From Hymenopus coronatus (taxonomy: Eukaryota; Arthropoda; Insecta; Mantodea; Hymenopodidae), in NCBI GenBank assembly GCA_030762935.1, contig CM060890.1:63180765-63244764 (forward strand): 64,000 bases of DNA, in the 5' to 3' direction. Below the pieces are notes generated by a model that was given only the letters and a program-made list of their open reading frames with translations, did no database searches and was not told the DNA's origin. Below are positions 34,525 to 46,054 of the stretch, in pieces. Made by a program: the position numbers and the translations under genes. Within the stretch, counting starts at the first letter, position 1. The number at the start of each line of letters is the position of its first letter.

Positions 34525-34985
34525 TGTAGTTACAAAAGGGACAAAGTAATAGTCAAAGTTTTATAAAGCATGCCTCTGTGTGATCCTGATGCTTTGAAAT
34601 TGCATTTTGTTTGAGAAAAGTATAACTATTTGAAAAGCTAAATCCAAAAGTCACTCAGAGTGAAGTCACTTACTATTCACAGAAACTATATATTTCTCAT
34701 ACAAATATCTTAAACATATTGTAGTTTAATGACACCGAACATTCTTGAGAAAATCAAGAATTATACAAAAAATCATTCCATTTGGTGTTCAGAGATTTTC
34801 TTGAAAACCTTCCCAATTAAGCAACCCTTCTGTTTTGAGTTGTGCTATCCACAGATATACACACGGATCAATTCTGAGAACTTAAATCCTATGTATTTGT
34901 GGTGAAATTAGGTATCAAAATTTCAGGTGGAATGTAATATTGATCTTCCTCTCTCAGTGGGTACGTGATAGAGAAACTAATAATT
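34525..34985 (+). mobile_element. HLE-1 copy, old, with several deletions
   Basis: Landmarks: AAAGTAATAGTCAAAG, TTGAGAAAAGTATAACTA, GAGATTTTCTTGAAAACC, GTGCTATCCACAGATATAC, GGTGGAATGTAATATTGATC. The decayed hairpin end is at GTGATAGAGAAAC. Confidence 0.6.
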
Positions 34986-35191
34986 AGTTTTACGTTGAAA
35001 TACTATTTGAGATTTCTTCGAATTTGCTTAAACAACACGCTAAATCAGCTTTCCTAACCTTATAACTTGAGGCATACGAAAGGTGTAACTTTTTAATTGA
35101 TAATATTATGCAACATTTTAATTACCTTTATGTTTATAATGTAAATGTCAAGTAATGAGATAAAATTAATTTGAACCGTTGTACAATAAAT

Positions 35192-35944
35192 GCATTTATT
35201 TTTAATTTCTCTATGCCTACTGTGTACATAGTGTATACAGAAGGCAATTCGATTCCGAAATTTCATCGGAAATACTAGTTTTAGGGTCCCCTGTATCCAC
35301 AAAGACATTTTTAGAAAAGGACCGTGAGTGTAATACCAAACGTGGTAATTGAGATTATTATCTTCCAAGAATGCGACATGAACATTTTGAGAAAAATATC
35401 CCTATCCCAAACTACCCTTTACATGGAAAAGAATTAGAAAATGTTGATTTTCTCAAAAAGGCTTTAACAATTTTGATTAAAATACCGTATACTAAAGATA
35501 TTTATATGACAAATAAAATAAACATTTTTAATTTTCTGGAAATAATCTCTGAATAGTTCTTCATTCTCGATGCACTTTACTGAATTTTGCATAACTGGTA
35601 AACCGTAAGATATAGACAAAAACTTACTACACAAAAGATGTAGATCTCGTTAAAATACTCAATTTATGCCATACATATTTTTATTATTGGCTTCAATTTT
35701 ATATGGGAATTTGCCAACTTCTGGCAATGCATAGAAACGCATTTTAACCACATGGCAAAAGCTTTCAAAGATTTGACTACACTAGCCTACTGTATCCCAT
35801 TATTTTCCTTCTACTCACAAGAAAGCATTTCTGCTAATATTTATCTCAATTTAGCATGATGTAGATAGAAGAATACTCTGTTTAAGAACAATTTGTCACA
35901 GAGATGTAGAGAAAGTCATGTGAATGGAACACATCAGATTTTTA
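35192..35944 (-). mobile_element. HLE-1 copy, microsatellite deleted
   Basis: The hairpin at 35206-35238 is mostly kept (CTGTGTACATAGTGTATACAG). The block after it continues to GAAAAGGACCGTGAGTG, where the GT run is missing. The far end is well preserved: GTAGAGAAAGTCATGTGAAT and CACATCAGATTTTT. Confidence 0.75.
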
Positions 35945-36409
35945 TTATTTATTTTCAGCTCAAAGGGTTTATCGGAAGAGAAGATCGCTATGTATTTAAA
36001 GAAAGTGATAAGCTGATGCGAATTTTACAGAAGTGCAGAAAAGTGATGCAGATAGTAACGAAAGTACTGAATCAGAAAGCCAAACACTGAATCTGAACGG
36101 AACGAGATGGGAGGAGATGTGCAGGATTCTTCATTCGAAAAGATGAGGATGTACGATGGTATAAAAGTGCGAGTGCTCCTTCTGAAAATATATTATATTG
36201 ATGAAAGTCTACAATAGGCAATGAAAGTGTACACATCTCAGAATAATGGTAAACTCAACTAATTGCAATTTTTAGTGTAGCATCTTACAACAATTTATTT
36301 GTTTCCCTCAATAAATTTTTCAACTTTCCCAAAAATATCTTGTTATTACAAAATAATATTCACTTGTAAAAATGTCTACACGCTTACCCATGTGAGAATT
36401 ATGCGCACC
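35945..36409. other. No gene seen
   Basis: Purine-rich at 35960-36110 (AGAAGATCGC, GATAAGCTGATGCG), possibly a LINE-like relic, but no motif can be read with confidence. Confidence 0.35.
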
Positions 36410-36627
36410 TGCCGGAAGATTAAGTTTTGAATCTTGCAGGGATGCAACACAAGAAAATTCTACCCCCAAAACTACCATTAACATTGAAAAAGGTTGCACA
36501 AACATTGATTTTTTTAAAAAGTGTCCTAATTTGATTAAAATACCATATAATAAAGGTTTCCGAATGACAAAAACATGCAGGTATCTTGAATTTTCTGAGA
36601 ATATCCTGATGTCTTCTTCATTTTGGT

Positions 36628-37010
36628 CGCCCTCGTGGTAACAATGCTAGCCTCTAAACCCCAGGATAGCTGGTTCAAAACTGACCGAGAGAGATAGAAT
36701 TTTCCAGGCTTAAAAATCCTTCTTCGAAAGGAAAGTAAAGCTGGTAGTCCAGTGTAATGTTTAGCTGCACATAAAAGAACCTCGTACTTTAAAAGAAGGC
36801 GGTTCCTGGGCTAAATTCCTCAATTTCGCGACTGCAAAACGTACTTTCGTCCCACAATGCCATCTGTGGTCGAGCTGATCGCTCATCATCAAGGCGCATA
36901 GCGGCGAATTCACGAACTAGAAATTCGGATCCGATTATGGAAACATCGTGACAATGCCCTATGCTCCAATTATGAGTTACAGGAAATAACTATCTCGTCA
37001 TTCTGAGTGA
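36628..37010 (+). mobile_element. SINE-2b, full length, inserted in HLE-1
   Basis: TCGCCCTCGTGGTAACAATG (A box), AGCTGGTTCAAAACTGACC (B box), CTTCGAAAGGAAAGTAAAG. The 2b tail follows: GGCGGTTCCTGGGCTAAAT, GCTGATCGCTCATCATC. A similar TCATTTTG / TCATTCTG flanks both sides, a likely target duplication. Confidence 0.65.
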
Positions 37011-37060
37011 AATTAAAAACAATTTAAACCGAAATAGCTAGTAGAAATCTTACAACAAAT

Positions 37061-37192
37061 AAATTTAGGTCTCGTAAAATCGCTCAATTTATTCAAGTAT
37101 AATATGTAGTTGCTTTAACCATCTATAAATTTAGGTCTCGTAAAATCGCTCAATTTATTCAAGTATAATATGTAGTTGCTTTAACCATTTCC
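37061..37192. repeat. 66-base tandem duplication, two near-identical units
   Basis: AAATTTAGGTCTCGTAAAAT begins each unit at 37061 and 37127; the copies are identical except at the unit junction. Confidence 0.95.
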
Positions 37193-37469
37193 AAGGCATT
37201 CTCGTTATTTGAATCGCCTAATACCTTGTGCTATTTCATCCTCAAAAAAGTCATTTATTTGTGTACTGTGTGTGTGTGTGTGTATGTGTGTTGTTTCTTT
37301 CTTTTTTTTTTTTCTTTTTTTTTTTTTGTGGTCATGGAAAGTAGCTGTTCTTAAAACATTTACCTATCGCTTAAGCTTACTGTATTCCCTTATCCGTCAT
37401 TTACTTACAAAGAGATGTTAATGAAACCATTTCTGTAAATGTTGGGATCAATATGAAACAAACCAGAAG

Positions 37470-37600
37470 TCTGGCACGTAGCTCAGTAGGTAAAGCAGCT
37501 GCCTACTGTGCAAGATATTTCGGGTTCGATTCGGGTTTGGGATGGGGAATGTTTCTCTAGCTCAGATTATTCTCTATCCTCCCCAAAATGTGGAAAAAAG
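37470..37600 (+). mobile_element. SINE-7, tRNA-derived
   Basis: GGCACGTAGCTCAGTAGGTA (A box) and TCGGGTTCGATTCGGG (B box) are followed by GGGATGGGGAATGTTTCTC and TAGCTCAGATTATTC. A related tail may exist at about 9455-9500. Confidence 0.6.
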
Positions 37601-38687
37601 GAAATATCCAACTATAACAAAACAGACACGAGTTAACACCATTGCCGATAGGTTCACGCAGTTAAAGGCAGGTATAAATAGAACAATAACACAAAAAAAT
37701 AGAAAACAAATAGAAGAATAAGCCATTAAAATAATGCTTTGTTGAAAATGACTAGAGAAACTCATAAGTATAATGTGTTTCAGTTGGATCTCAACGTACA
37801 CCACCTTAAGACGGTAAACATCTAAGGAATTACAAATGTGCGGTTTAATATTGTGTTTAGGACTACAATTATGTTTAAAATTTTAAGATTTTGTATTGTT
37901 GACTCACAGTGACCTTACTAAGGCTTGTATAGGTAATATTCTTGTTGTCCCTAGGAGATAATGAACTTAACGTAGAAACCTTTCGAGGCCCCAGCATTCA
38001 GCCTCAGAAAACCCGGTAATGGCCGCCTGAGCCTCTGGTAAGGCTGTTATAACATTTTTGGTTCAAGTTTTGTTAACAAACTGGTAGCCGTTGTTCCCAG
38101 ACACAGGTGGCAGCACAGGGCGCTCTTCCCGTCACGCAACCCCACCCAATGCCATAGCTCGCGTGCACCCTTCCTCCACTAAACCATTCCATAAAATATT
38201 GTTCTGTTACCACTAAATCTTTTGCATGTCACGGTACTATAACGTATTTACACACTTCCCATCACTGTCATGTCTGCTATAATATTCATTTCCAGGAATA
38301 TTCACTCACAGTAATAAACGCCTCCCCATCAGTATTCTCGTTTAGGTAGTATGGTATTATACACGAGGCCCTGTCCCGTTAAGAGTGACAAATTTATGTT
38401 GTCAGGGCACCATAATCATTATGCACGTCATTTCACCAAGTCTTGTTTCCAGAAATAACCCGACATACAGACTATGAAGTAGATGACAACGATATATGTA
38501 ATATTCGTTTGTATAAATGTAATTTTAATGGGTAAGATGATGAGTGATCCTTTCAGTGGGATCTGATCAGGATAAAATTTACCTACTATTAATGCAAATT
38601 TCTCACCATAGAATAAATATCTTAAGTATTAAAAGAAAGAAATATTAGGAGTTACATTTACACTATTTTCTCTATCCAACCCGATGC
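37601..38687. other. 1.1 kb without recognisable gene
   Basis: GC-richer at 37960-38170 (CCCAGCATTCAGCCTCAG, GTGGCAGCACAGGGCG) without a frame. The remainder is AT-rich. Confidence 0.4.
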
Positions 38688-38877
38688 AACTTCCATAGAA
38701 TATTCTTACGATATTACTTTTTAACTGAGAAAGTTCAATAACTTAAGAGTCGGAAATCTCACCAGGATTATAAAATAAAACATTTAGGATAAATATAGTT
38801 GATTAATATATTCAAGCATGTTACTTTTTATAAGATCTTTATTAACATTAGGCTATAGAATGTACTAACAATAACAA
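38688..38877 (+). repeat. Direct repeat R, copy 1 (partner 39855-40045)
   Basis: About 190 bases with high similarity to the partner, sharing TTTTTAACTGAGAAAGTT, TAAAATAAAACATTTAGGAT, CTTTTTATAAGATCTTTA and ACAATAACAAA. HLE-1 is inserted at its right edge. Confidence 0.9.
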
Positions 38878-39745
38878 AAAATCTGATGTGGTCCATTCCC
38901 ATGACCTTCTCTTTATCTCTGCTGTTAAAGTGTTAAAAAACTTATTTTTCTATCTGTTTCATGCTAAAACATTAGCAATAACGGTCATATTATTAAGATC
39001 CTTGTAAGTAGAAGGGAAATAAGGAAATACATTAGGCTAAACCGACAGTCAAATGTTTTAAAATGTGTTTGCAATGGAATTGAAATTCATTTCTTTGCGT
39101 GGCCAGGTGTTTGAAATCAATATTAAGGAATATCTCAAAAAAGGCCAATTCCACAAAAAATGTAAATGACATAAATGGTGTGTTTTGTCGAGATCTATGT
39201 CGTTTGTGTAATAAGATTTTTTTTCTATCCCTTACGGTTTACCAGCTATACAAATTAAATAAAAATCATCCAGAATTCAGAGGCCTTTAGAGGCTATTCC
39301 GAGAAAATTCAAGATATACATTTATTTTTCATATAAATATCCCAAATATAAGAGATTTTAATCAAACTTTATCGCTATTTGAAAAAATCAAAATTTTCAA
39401 AATGTTTTCCATCTAAAGGATAGTTTGGCGTGGGGGATTTTCTTGAAAATCTTCGTTTCGTATCCTTGGAAGATACTGAATTTAAATATCAAGTTTGGTA
39501 TTTAACAGTCTTTTCGTTTTTGAGCTATGCTGCCCACAGACAGAGACAGAGAGAGAGAGACACACACACACACACACACACACATGCACACACACTCACA
39601 CTCACACACACATACGGACACTTTTCTAAAAGTGCTTTTTTTGGATTCAGGGGGTCTAAAAACATGTGAAATCTCCGTATTGATTTTTTGGGTGCAATAC
39701 ACTACCTTCTCCATACACTATGTAGAGATAGTACATGTAGAGATA
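38878..39745 (+). mobile_element. HLE-1 copy, full span, with matching empty site at about 40045
   Basis: It starts AATCTGATGTGGTCCATTC and contains GA then CA repeats at 39541-39612. It ends in a rearranged hairpin (CACTATGTAGAGATAGTACA with a duplicated GTAGAGATAGTACA). The flanks match the uninterrupted sequence around 40035-40065. Confidence 0.85.
39541..39612. repeat. (GA)n(CA)n microsatellite of an HLE-1 copy
   Basis: GAGAGA units pass into CA units with a few CT and TG interruptions. Confidence 0.9.
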
Positions 39746-39854
39746 GTACAAAGAGAACAGAAGAAAGACAAAGAAATATCTGCTCAGACATTGTTTACCT
39801 TAATTTAAGTCAATGGGTCTAAGAACCAAAAGGTCTAAGAATCCACTAAGGCTA

Positions 39855-40045
39855 AATGCAACTTCAAATTATTCTTACGGTACCATCTTTTTAACTGAGA
39901 AAGTTTAATAATTTAAGACTCAGAAACTCCACCGACATTATAAAATAAAACATTTAGGATAAATATAGCTGACTACTATATACGAGCATATAACTTTTTA
40001 TAAGATCTTTAACATTAGGCTATAGGATATATTAACAATAACAAA
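39855..40045 (+). repeat. Direct repeat R, copy 2, without the HLE-1 insertion
   Basis: Matches 38688-38877. Its right flank GAAGAAAGACAAAGAAATAT (40052) is also found at 39760 right after the HLE-1 insertion, so the original unit was a tandem duplication of about 300 bases. Confidence 0.9.
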
Positions 40046-40384
40046 CTAAAAAGGGAAGAAAGACAAAGAAATATCTTTTCAGACATTGCCTACCTTAATT
40101 TAATCCTTAATACCTTAATCTGTGAAACAAAGTAGTATGATATGCAGCCTTCAGGGCTGGCTTGTATATTGCCATCTGGCTACGGATGGTGAAGTGGCTA
40201 GACCAGAGGCCTCGAAGTCTCGCTGTATCACCATTTGATTACACAATGATAAGGTGTATATATATATATTTAATTGAAATTAAGTGAGAAGCAAATTAAC
40301 TGTAACTAGTTTCGACCTGATACTGAGAGCTGTGGCAGCCTATCGACTCTGCTTAGCATGCAGCGAAAGTGATGCGGTTCGGGG

Positions 40385-40717
40385 ATGAGTTCTAAAAGGC
40401 TGTCAACGAGGCTATCTTACGAACAGATCCGTCACGATATGTTCAAGGAGTTAAAACAACGTAAAATAAAATATATTTTAAAAATGTGTCTGCGAAAATA
40501 TATTGCTCCATATTTAGCCTATGTAGTTTTAGCTGTACTATTTCATCTTGTTTCAACACTTGTTCATAAAGGCCTTAGTGCTGCGCAACTGTACCTCCAT
40601 TTCTTCACGTACGCTTACTTAGTACCAGGCAAAGACTCTTTGTTTCTAAACACTCAGGCAGATGACGTTACAGTGCTGTCAGTTTACTGGTTTTCATTGT
40701 CTGTGCATAAATGGTAG
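40385..40717 (+). other. Unassigned 110-codon open frame
   Basis: The longest non-repetitive frame in the window, ATG 40385 to TAG 40717. The first 35 residues are basic (SYEQIRHDMFKELKQRKIKY). A hydrophobic stretch at residues about 42-60 (APYLAYVVLAVLFHLVSTL) looks like a possible membrane helix, and the end is mixed. No family is recognised and no splice pattern is evident. It lies next to the duplicated R repeats. Chance cannot be excluded. Confidence 0.2.
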
Positions 40718-41490
40718 CTCAAACACTATTTTCGTTTTCTTTTTATTATGGCAGATACATTATACTCTATGTCAAATGATTGTTAAGGTATTAATTTTTA
40801 TTCATGATTAATCAATTTTTGATGTGGTAATATGAAATGCTCCTTAAACAATACACTTTATCTTATCGGTCCAACATTTTAATTTTAGCTTAGTAGACAA
40901 TCTTAAAGAAATTGCTGAGTCCACTCACACACAGTCCACACACACAGTATTTTTCAGAATATGATAAATTAGGTGTGACTTTAAAGTTTGTGTTTAGATA
41001 GTTTGCTTTTGGTAACCAACTCTCGCAGTTGCCAAGTCTTCCATTTACTGATCCCTTAACTGAGGAGCGAATCTTGACTTGCAAACAGAGTCTTCGAGAG
41101 AGATTTTATTTACTACGTTGCCTCTCATCCCTATACAGGCTCGTCTTTTGTTTGCTAATGCTAAATATTAAATTACTGCCATAAATATTAAATTACTTTA
41201 AGATAAAGTTTTTGTGGACATGTGTACATACATTTTTTTAACTTACATATACAAAATAAATCATTTTAACTAATTTTAAATCCCTAATGTCTGAAGTACT
41301 ACTGAACATTACAATGTTTTTTTCCAAAATTAAGATACATTGCTTTAATTTCCAACAGCAAGTTTCTTCAACATTATAATACTATTTTTAAAATGTATTG
41401 ATTGAATGACAGTAAATGAAGCACACAGTTCAGAATGATTCTATAGCACAGTCATTTCTCATTGTGATGCAGAGTAACCCAAATCAATTT
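40718..41490. other. No gene seen
   Basis: AT-rich; short frames only. Confidence 0.45.
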
Positions 41491-41496
41491 GTGTGA

Positions 41497-41547
<51 letters not shown>

Positions 41548-41552
41548 TGTGA

Positions 41553-41597
<45 letters not shown>

Positions 41598-41608
41598 TGT
41601 GTGAGTGT
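41491..41608. repeat. Compound (GT)n(GA)n repeat, duplicated
   Basis: A unit GTGTGAGTG-(TG)n-(GA)n of about 53 bases occurs twice in tandem, and a third GTGTGAGTG begins at about 41599. Confidence 0.95.
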
Positions 41609-41654
41609 TAGTACAGTAGTTGGTTGGCTAGCAGGTTCTAATTATATTTTTTAA

Positions 41655-42465
41655 AACTCTGATGTGCTACATTCTCTAACTACGCCGCAACATACTATTC
41701 TTACAAAAGCTTATGCTTCTTATTCTTGTGCCGTTTATCAAGATAAACATTAGCGAAAATGGTTTTATTACGGTATTTTTTTCCTTATACAAAGGGAATA
41801 AGGAAATACAATATGTTAAAACGATAGTCAACAATTTTAAAAGCCGGCGCTATTTGATGATATTGAAATTCCGTTCTCTTTGCTTGAGCAGGATAAAAAA
41901 AAAAAAAAAAAAGATATGAATAACGACTTCTCATTTGAGAAAAGTATATGTATTAGAAAATTTAAACCTATAACAAGTAATATTGCGGAAAAAACATTCC
42001 ACAAAAAATGTATCTGACATAATACGAGATTTATATTTTCTATGCATTCAGACTGAGCAGGATTTTCAAGAAACTCTTGATGTACTTTTTGCCCTGTAAA
42101 TATGTTTAGGTAATATACGTTATTGTTAATCAAAACCGTTAAGAGGCATTTTAGAGAGAATCTGAACTTTCGAAAATTTGCCCCTAGTTTAGGGAAGGTT
42201 TTTTTTTAAAAAAAACAAAACAAAATCTTCTTCCTTAGAAAATGCTCAACCTGAATATATAGATTTGATAAACCAAATATTCGTTTTTGAGTTATGCCGT
42301 TCACAGACAGACAGAGACACACGCGTCCTATTGTTTTCTAATGATTTGATACAAGGGATATATGCACATATATATCTTATAAAGCAATGAAATCTCGTAT
42401 CAAATTTGGAATTTTTGTATGAGATGTCACACCTTCTCTACCTATGTAATATGATGTACGAATTA
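41655..42465 (+). mobile_element. HLE-1 copy, full span, decayed
   Basis: The left end is ACTCTGATGTGCTACATTC. The middle has an A-run (41895-41912) and a T/A run (42200-42220). The microsatellite is reduced to ACAGACAGACAGAGACACA. The hairpin end has collapsed to CTTCTCTACCTATGTAATATG. Confidence 0.7.
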
Positions 42466-44089
42466 TTAGGACATGTTTTACTGTTGAAGTATTTATTGAT
42501 ATATTAATGACGATGTGATAAAAGCTTAGTGAATGTGTTATTGTTAAAAATCATGTGAATTCATAAGAGGATAAATATAATATATTGTTATATACCTATA
42601 TAATTCTATTCCATTTGGAAGCTCAGTTGAAACAGGTATATAAGTAGAAATTCAATTGTGTAAGGATTAAAATGACACCATTGTGTTAAACTGTGTTCAA
42701 CATTAACTAAATGTTAATTTAAGTTTTACTAAAAATTAGTTTGTTTTCTATGTTTCTTTTTAGCCTTCTTGTTAAAATTTAAAGACTGCCTGCTCTTAAA
42801 ATATATTCTCTGAAAAATAGCTGTGGACCCCTTTTTTTCTTATATATATAAGCAACGGAAATTTGATCCAACAGTAAGAACTATATTTTTAAAATTAAAA
42901 AAAAAGGAATGTTTTAATTTTTAATGTGATCTTAAAAATCTGAATTTTTTCCAACTGTTTCATTATTAAAAACAAAACAATCTTCTCTGTTAAACATGTG
43001 CGTACAAAATAGTGTAAATGATTTATACTCAAATATTGTGTGTTATGTACCGTGTCTAACTTTTATTTATACACTTTTAATCTTAAATTATTTATATATT
43101 TAAATACCGTTGAAAATTCTTTTATTAAATACGGGTGTATTTGCAATAAATTACAAGCTTGCTGTACCTGTCAAACTATTAGTTATATTATCCAGCTCTT
43201 GGCCCTAAAATTTCATTTTAAGGCATAAATATTAAGACCGACTGTAGGACCAAACTGGAATTAATTCAATAGAAACGTATGCGGTACTCTTTGAGTCCGC
43301 GTACGCTAGCGCTTCCTGTAAGTGTAGACATCTAGCGGTCATAACCTGAAGCAGATTAACTGACGTCACAGCAGCTGTTCCGTCCCGATACAAATCATGC
43401 GCATGCGATGTGTGCTGCCATCTGGACATCTTGCTTCCTTCCTCTGCAGAAAGAGGAAGGCAAGCCTGGAAGGAGAGAAGAAAGAAAAAGAAAAAAGGGA
43501 ATGGAACTTCGACTCCGCCTATTTGTTGTGGAAGAGCCAACCATAGTGGGCAATAGCATTAATTAATCAAGCTAGGTCTTCTGAAATCCATTTGAGCATA
43601 CCAACAGAAGTGGGATTGCATTTATGTTCACTTGACAGGTGCTGATGCAAGTGACAGAGGGTATTAGTAAACATTCATTTACTCGCTTGTTCTTTAATGT
43701 TAAATAAAGGAAAAGTAAATAAGAGGATAAACTAAGCGACACTATTTATTATGTCTTCAAAACTATATTGTAAAAATGTTTATGTATGCACGTTCTAGGC
43801 ACTTCATTTACTCCTACAAAACACGACTTTCAATATTTTATGATAAACATTATGATAATTAAACTGAACGAATATACTTAGCTACCTAAAAATAAAAAGC
43901 TCGCAAAAAAAAAAAGGTTAAAGTTTCCTAATTATATGTATTTATCTATTCCATTTTAGTATTATTTAATTCTCTGGTCCTATTTAGGTTTGCTTAATGA
44001 CAGAAAATGCTTTAAAACATTAATTAATTACAAATAAATAATAAGTTTTAAAAAGCAAACTTGACAAAATAAAACAAAACATCAACAGC

Positions 44090-44120
<31 letters not shown>

Positions 44121-44597
44121 GAACATTAAACATACTATATATGAATTATGAATAGAAATTCAAAGTTAGTTTTATCAATAATTAATGTGTCATTACGCAA
44201 AGCCTAAATAGGCTCAGATATTTGAACAATAAATAGAACACAAATATAAATATATAAGATTAGAAAATTTTACCACTTTTTCTGCAAAATATTATACATT
44301 GTGTTAAGTTGGTAGAGTGTATTCATTCATTAATTGACATAATGTTTACATAAAAAAAAAACTGAAAGTCTTGCTTTTCGAAAATGAAATGAAGCGCCTT
44401 TTTATATGCTACATAAAGTACACACATGAGCACTTTTATGCTTGAGTTTTGAAGGTAGAAACTGATAAACATTATATTAAGTTTATCGGACAATGTTTCA
44501 CAACTTTAGGTAATGTACGTGTAAAATAGAAAAAATGTGAAATTGCTAATTTCTTATTAATTTACTGATTTACTTATTTACATTTTATTTGTGTGTT
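42466..44597. other. 2.1 kb without recognisable gene
   Basis: Very AT-rich, with a (TAA)n run at about 44091-44120. A GC/CpG-richer island at about 43280-43560 contains TGACGTCA (43371) and CATGCGCATGCG. No frame with recognisable motif. Confidence 0.45.
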
Positions 44598-44935
44598 TAG
44601 ACCGTTCGCCTCCCATCTAGATGGCCCAGTTCGATCCCAAGCGCCTGCATGTGGGATTTGTGGTAATCGAAGCGGTGACTGTGCGGATTTTCTCTGGGTT
44701 CTCCGGTTTCCCCGCCACTTATTCCACCAATTGCTCCATCATCACCCTTCCTATCATCAATTTCGCTTGCATTTCATATCATCCACTTCATGTTCATGCT
44801 TGGCTTCAGGCCGACCCCTCGTAACAGGTTCTCCATTCTGTGGTTTCGTGCCGTTGGCTCTCCGACAGGTGTCTGACCCCTTGGCATTGGCTTGCAAGTC
44901 CTAGGAGGCTGTCTGCCCTACGAATATAGGAAGAG
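44598..44935 (+). mobile_element. SINE-1b, long-tailed variant, head truncated
   Basis: It shares with SINE-1 the region from CGCCTCCCATCTAGATGG through the B box (CAGTTCGATCCCAAGCG) to CTCCGGTTTCCCCGCCA. It then carries a different body: ACTTATTCCACCAATTGCTC, CATTTCATATCATCCACTTC and GGCTTGCAAGTCCTAGGAGG. The same body occurs at 54885-55155. Confidence 0.75.
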
Positions 44936-45140
44936 CAAGCCGATTACGAAACGAAACGATATCAAATAGTGATTGATAATGGGTAATGCAATTAGTACAT
45001 TAACGTTTGACATAGCTCTTTAAATTGTGTGTATGGTTTAACTTTTATGTTCCGCGCATATGTAAGAACAAAAAGATCATTTAGAATAGATAAAGAATAT
45101 TCGAGTTTTGGATTTTCAAAGATATGTTGCCTTCAACCCC

Positions 45141-45697
45141 AATTTTTACTTTCTCTACACGTACTATGTACATATTGTATAGAGAAGATATTGTATTCCA
45201 CCTAAAAATTCTACACCGAGATTTCACCGAAAATATATGTTTTGAGGTCCCTGAGTAAAAAAACGCTTTTAGAAAAAATTTTGTAGTGTGTGTGTGGGGG
45301 GGGGGGCTGGGAGGGACAGCATAGCTAAAAACTAAAAGACCGTTAACTCCCAACGTTAAGTTTAGTAGATTTCAGGGATGTGACTTGAAGATTTTCAAGA
45401 AAATATCTAAAAGTTTTGAAAATTCTGTTTCTCCCAAAAATGGCTCTAAGCTTTTGATTGAAATACCAGGTATTATAAATATTTAGATTAAAAATGTTAT
45501 GCATACTTTGCATTTTCTGGGAATAACTTCAGAAGACCAGTTCATTGCGGATGAGTTTTGCTGAATTTTGCGTTACTGGTAAACTGCAAGAGGCAGACAA
45601 AAATTTACTGCAAAAAGATGTAGATCTCCTTCAAACACACAATTTATGTCATATATATATTTTCGTGGAGTTAACCGTTTTCGAGACATTTCTAGTT
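45141..45697 (-). mobile_element. HLE-1 copy, left 60%, cut by a LINE fragment
   Basis: TTTTTACTTTCTCTACACGT starts it, followed by a hairpin (ACTATGTACATATTGTATAG), a G-run at 45296-45307 and the middle blocks. It ends GTGGAGTTAACCGTTTTCGA and GACATTTCTAGTT at 45697. Confidence 0.75.
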
Positions 45698-46005
45698 GGC
45701 AAAAAAAGTGAGGCTGTTTTGAACCCAACTAGAATCAGGCTCAGAGTGATTGTTGACTATCTCACTGAGAACAATACTCGTAAAAGACACATGTGTAGGA
45801 AATGCGGGATGGATATTGAAGCTTGCCAGCACATTTTAAGTTAAATGTGAAGCAGATATGTAACCCCGGGCTCCATAAAGATTTAAGAGCGGTGGACATC
45901 AGGGACATAATCCGATTTATTGGGATCATTGGTCTTGATTGAACCCCAGTTTATTAGGCACAAAGAGCTCTAAGTGCCTACATGCTAGGCCATCATCATC
46001 ATGTC
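45698..46005 (+). mobile_element. LINE 3' end with a zinc-knuckle-like motif (family L-c)
   Basis: The first frame gives NPTRIRLRVIVDYL and CRKCGMDIEACQHIL, then after a shift a Cys at 45845. This forms a C-x2-C-x8-H-x4-C-like pattern of the kind found after the reverse transcriptase in several non-LTR clades. A shifted frame continues DLRAVDIRDIIRFIGIIGLD (about 45881-45940) and ends in CATCATCATCATG, a typical short repeat tail. At least two frameshifts. Clade not decided. Confidence 0.6.
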
Positions 46006-46054
46006 TCCTGGTATGAGTCGCCCTCCATGTGTAATGGTACCATCCTAACTTCAT

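Larger units (their letters stand above)
36410..37468 (-). mobile_element. HLE-1 copy interrupted by SINE-2b
   Basis: Left of the insertion it shows CAGGGATGCAACACAAGAA, CCCCCAAAACTACCATTAAC and ATCTTGAATTTTCTGAGAA. To the right it resumes at TCATTCTGAGTGAA and continues past a private 66-base tandem duplication. A T-rich/GT expansion (37260-37330) follows, then CTTACTGTATTCCCTTATCC. Both extreme ends are missing. Confidence 0.65.

Noticed and set aside
40264..40274. TATA-like run ahead of the 40385 frame as a promoter
   Set aside because: A short TA microsatellite in AT-rich DNA; no other promoter evidence.
45698..45845. A cellular zinc-finger gene (CRKCG...H motif)
   Set aside because: The flanking sequence, frameshifts and CATCATCATCATG tail fit a LINE 3' end better.
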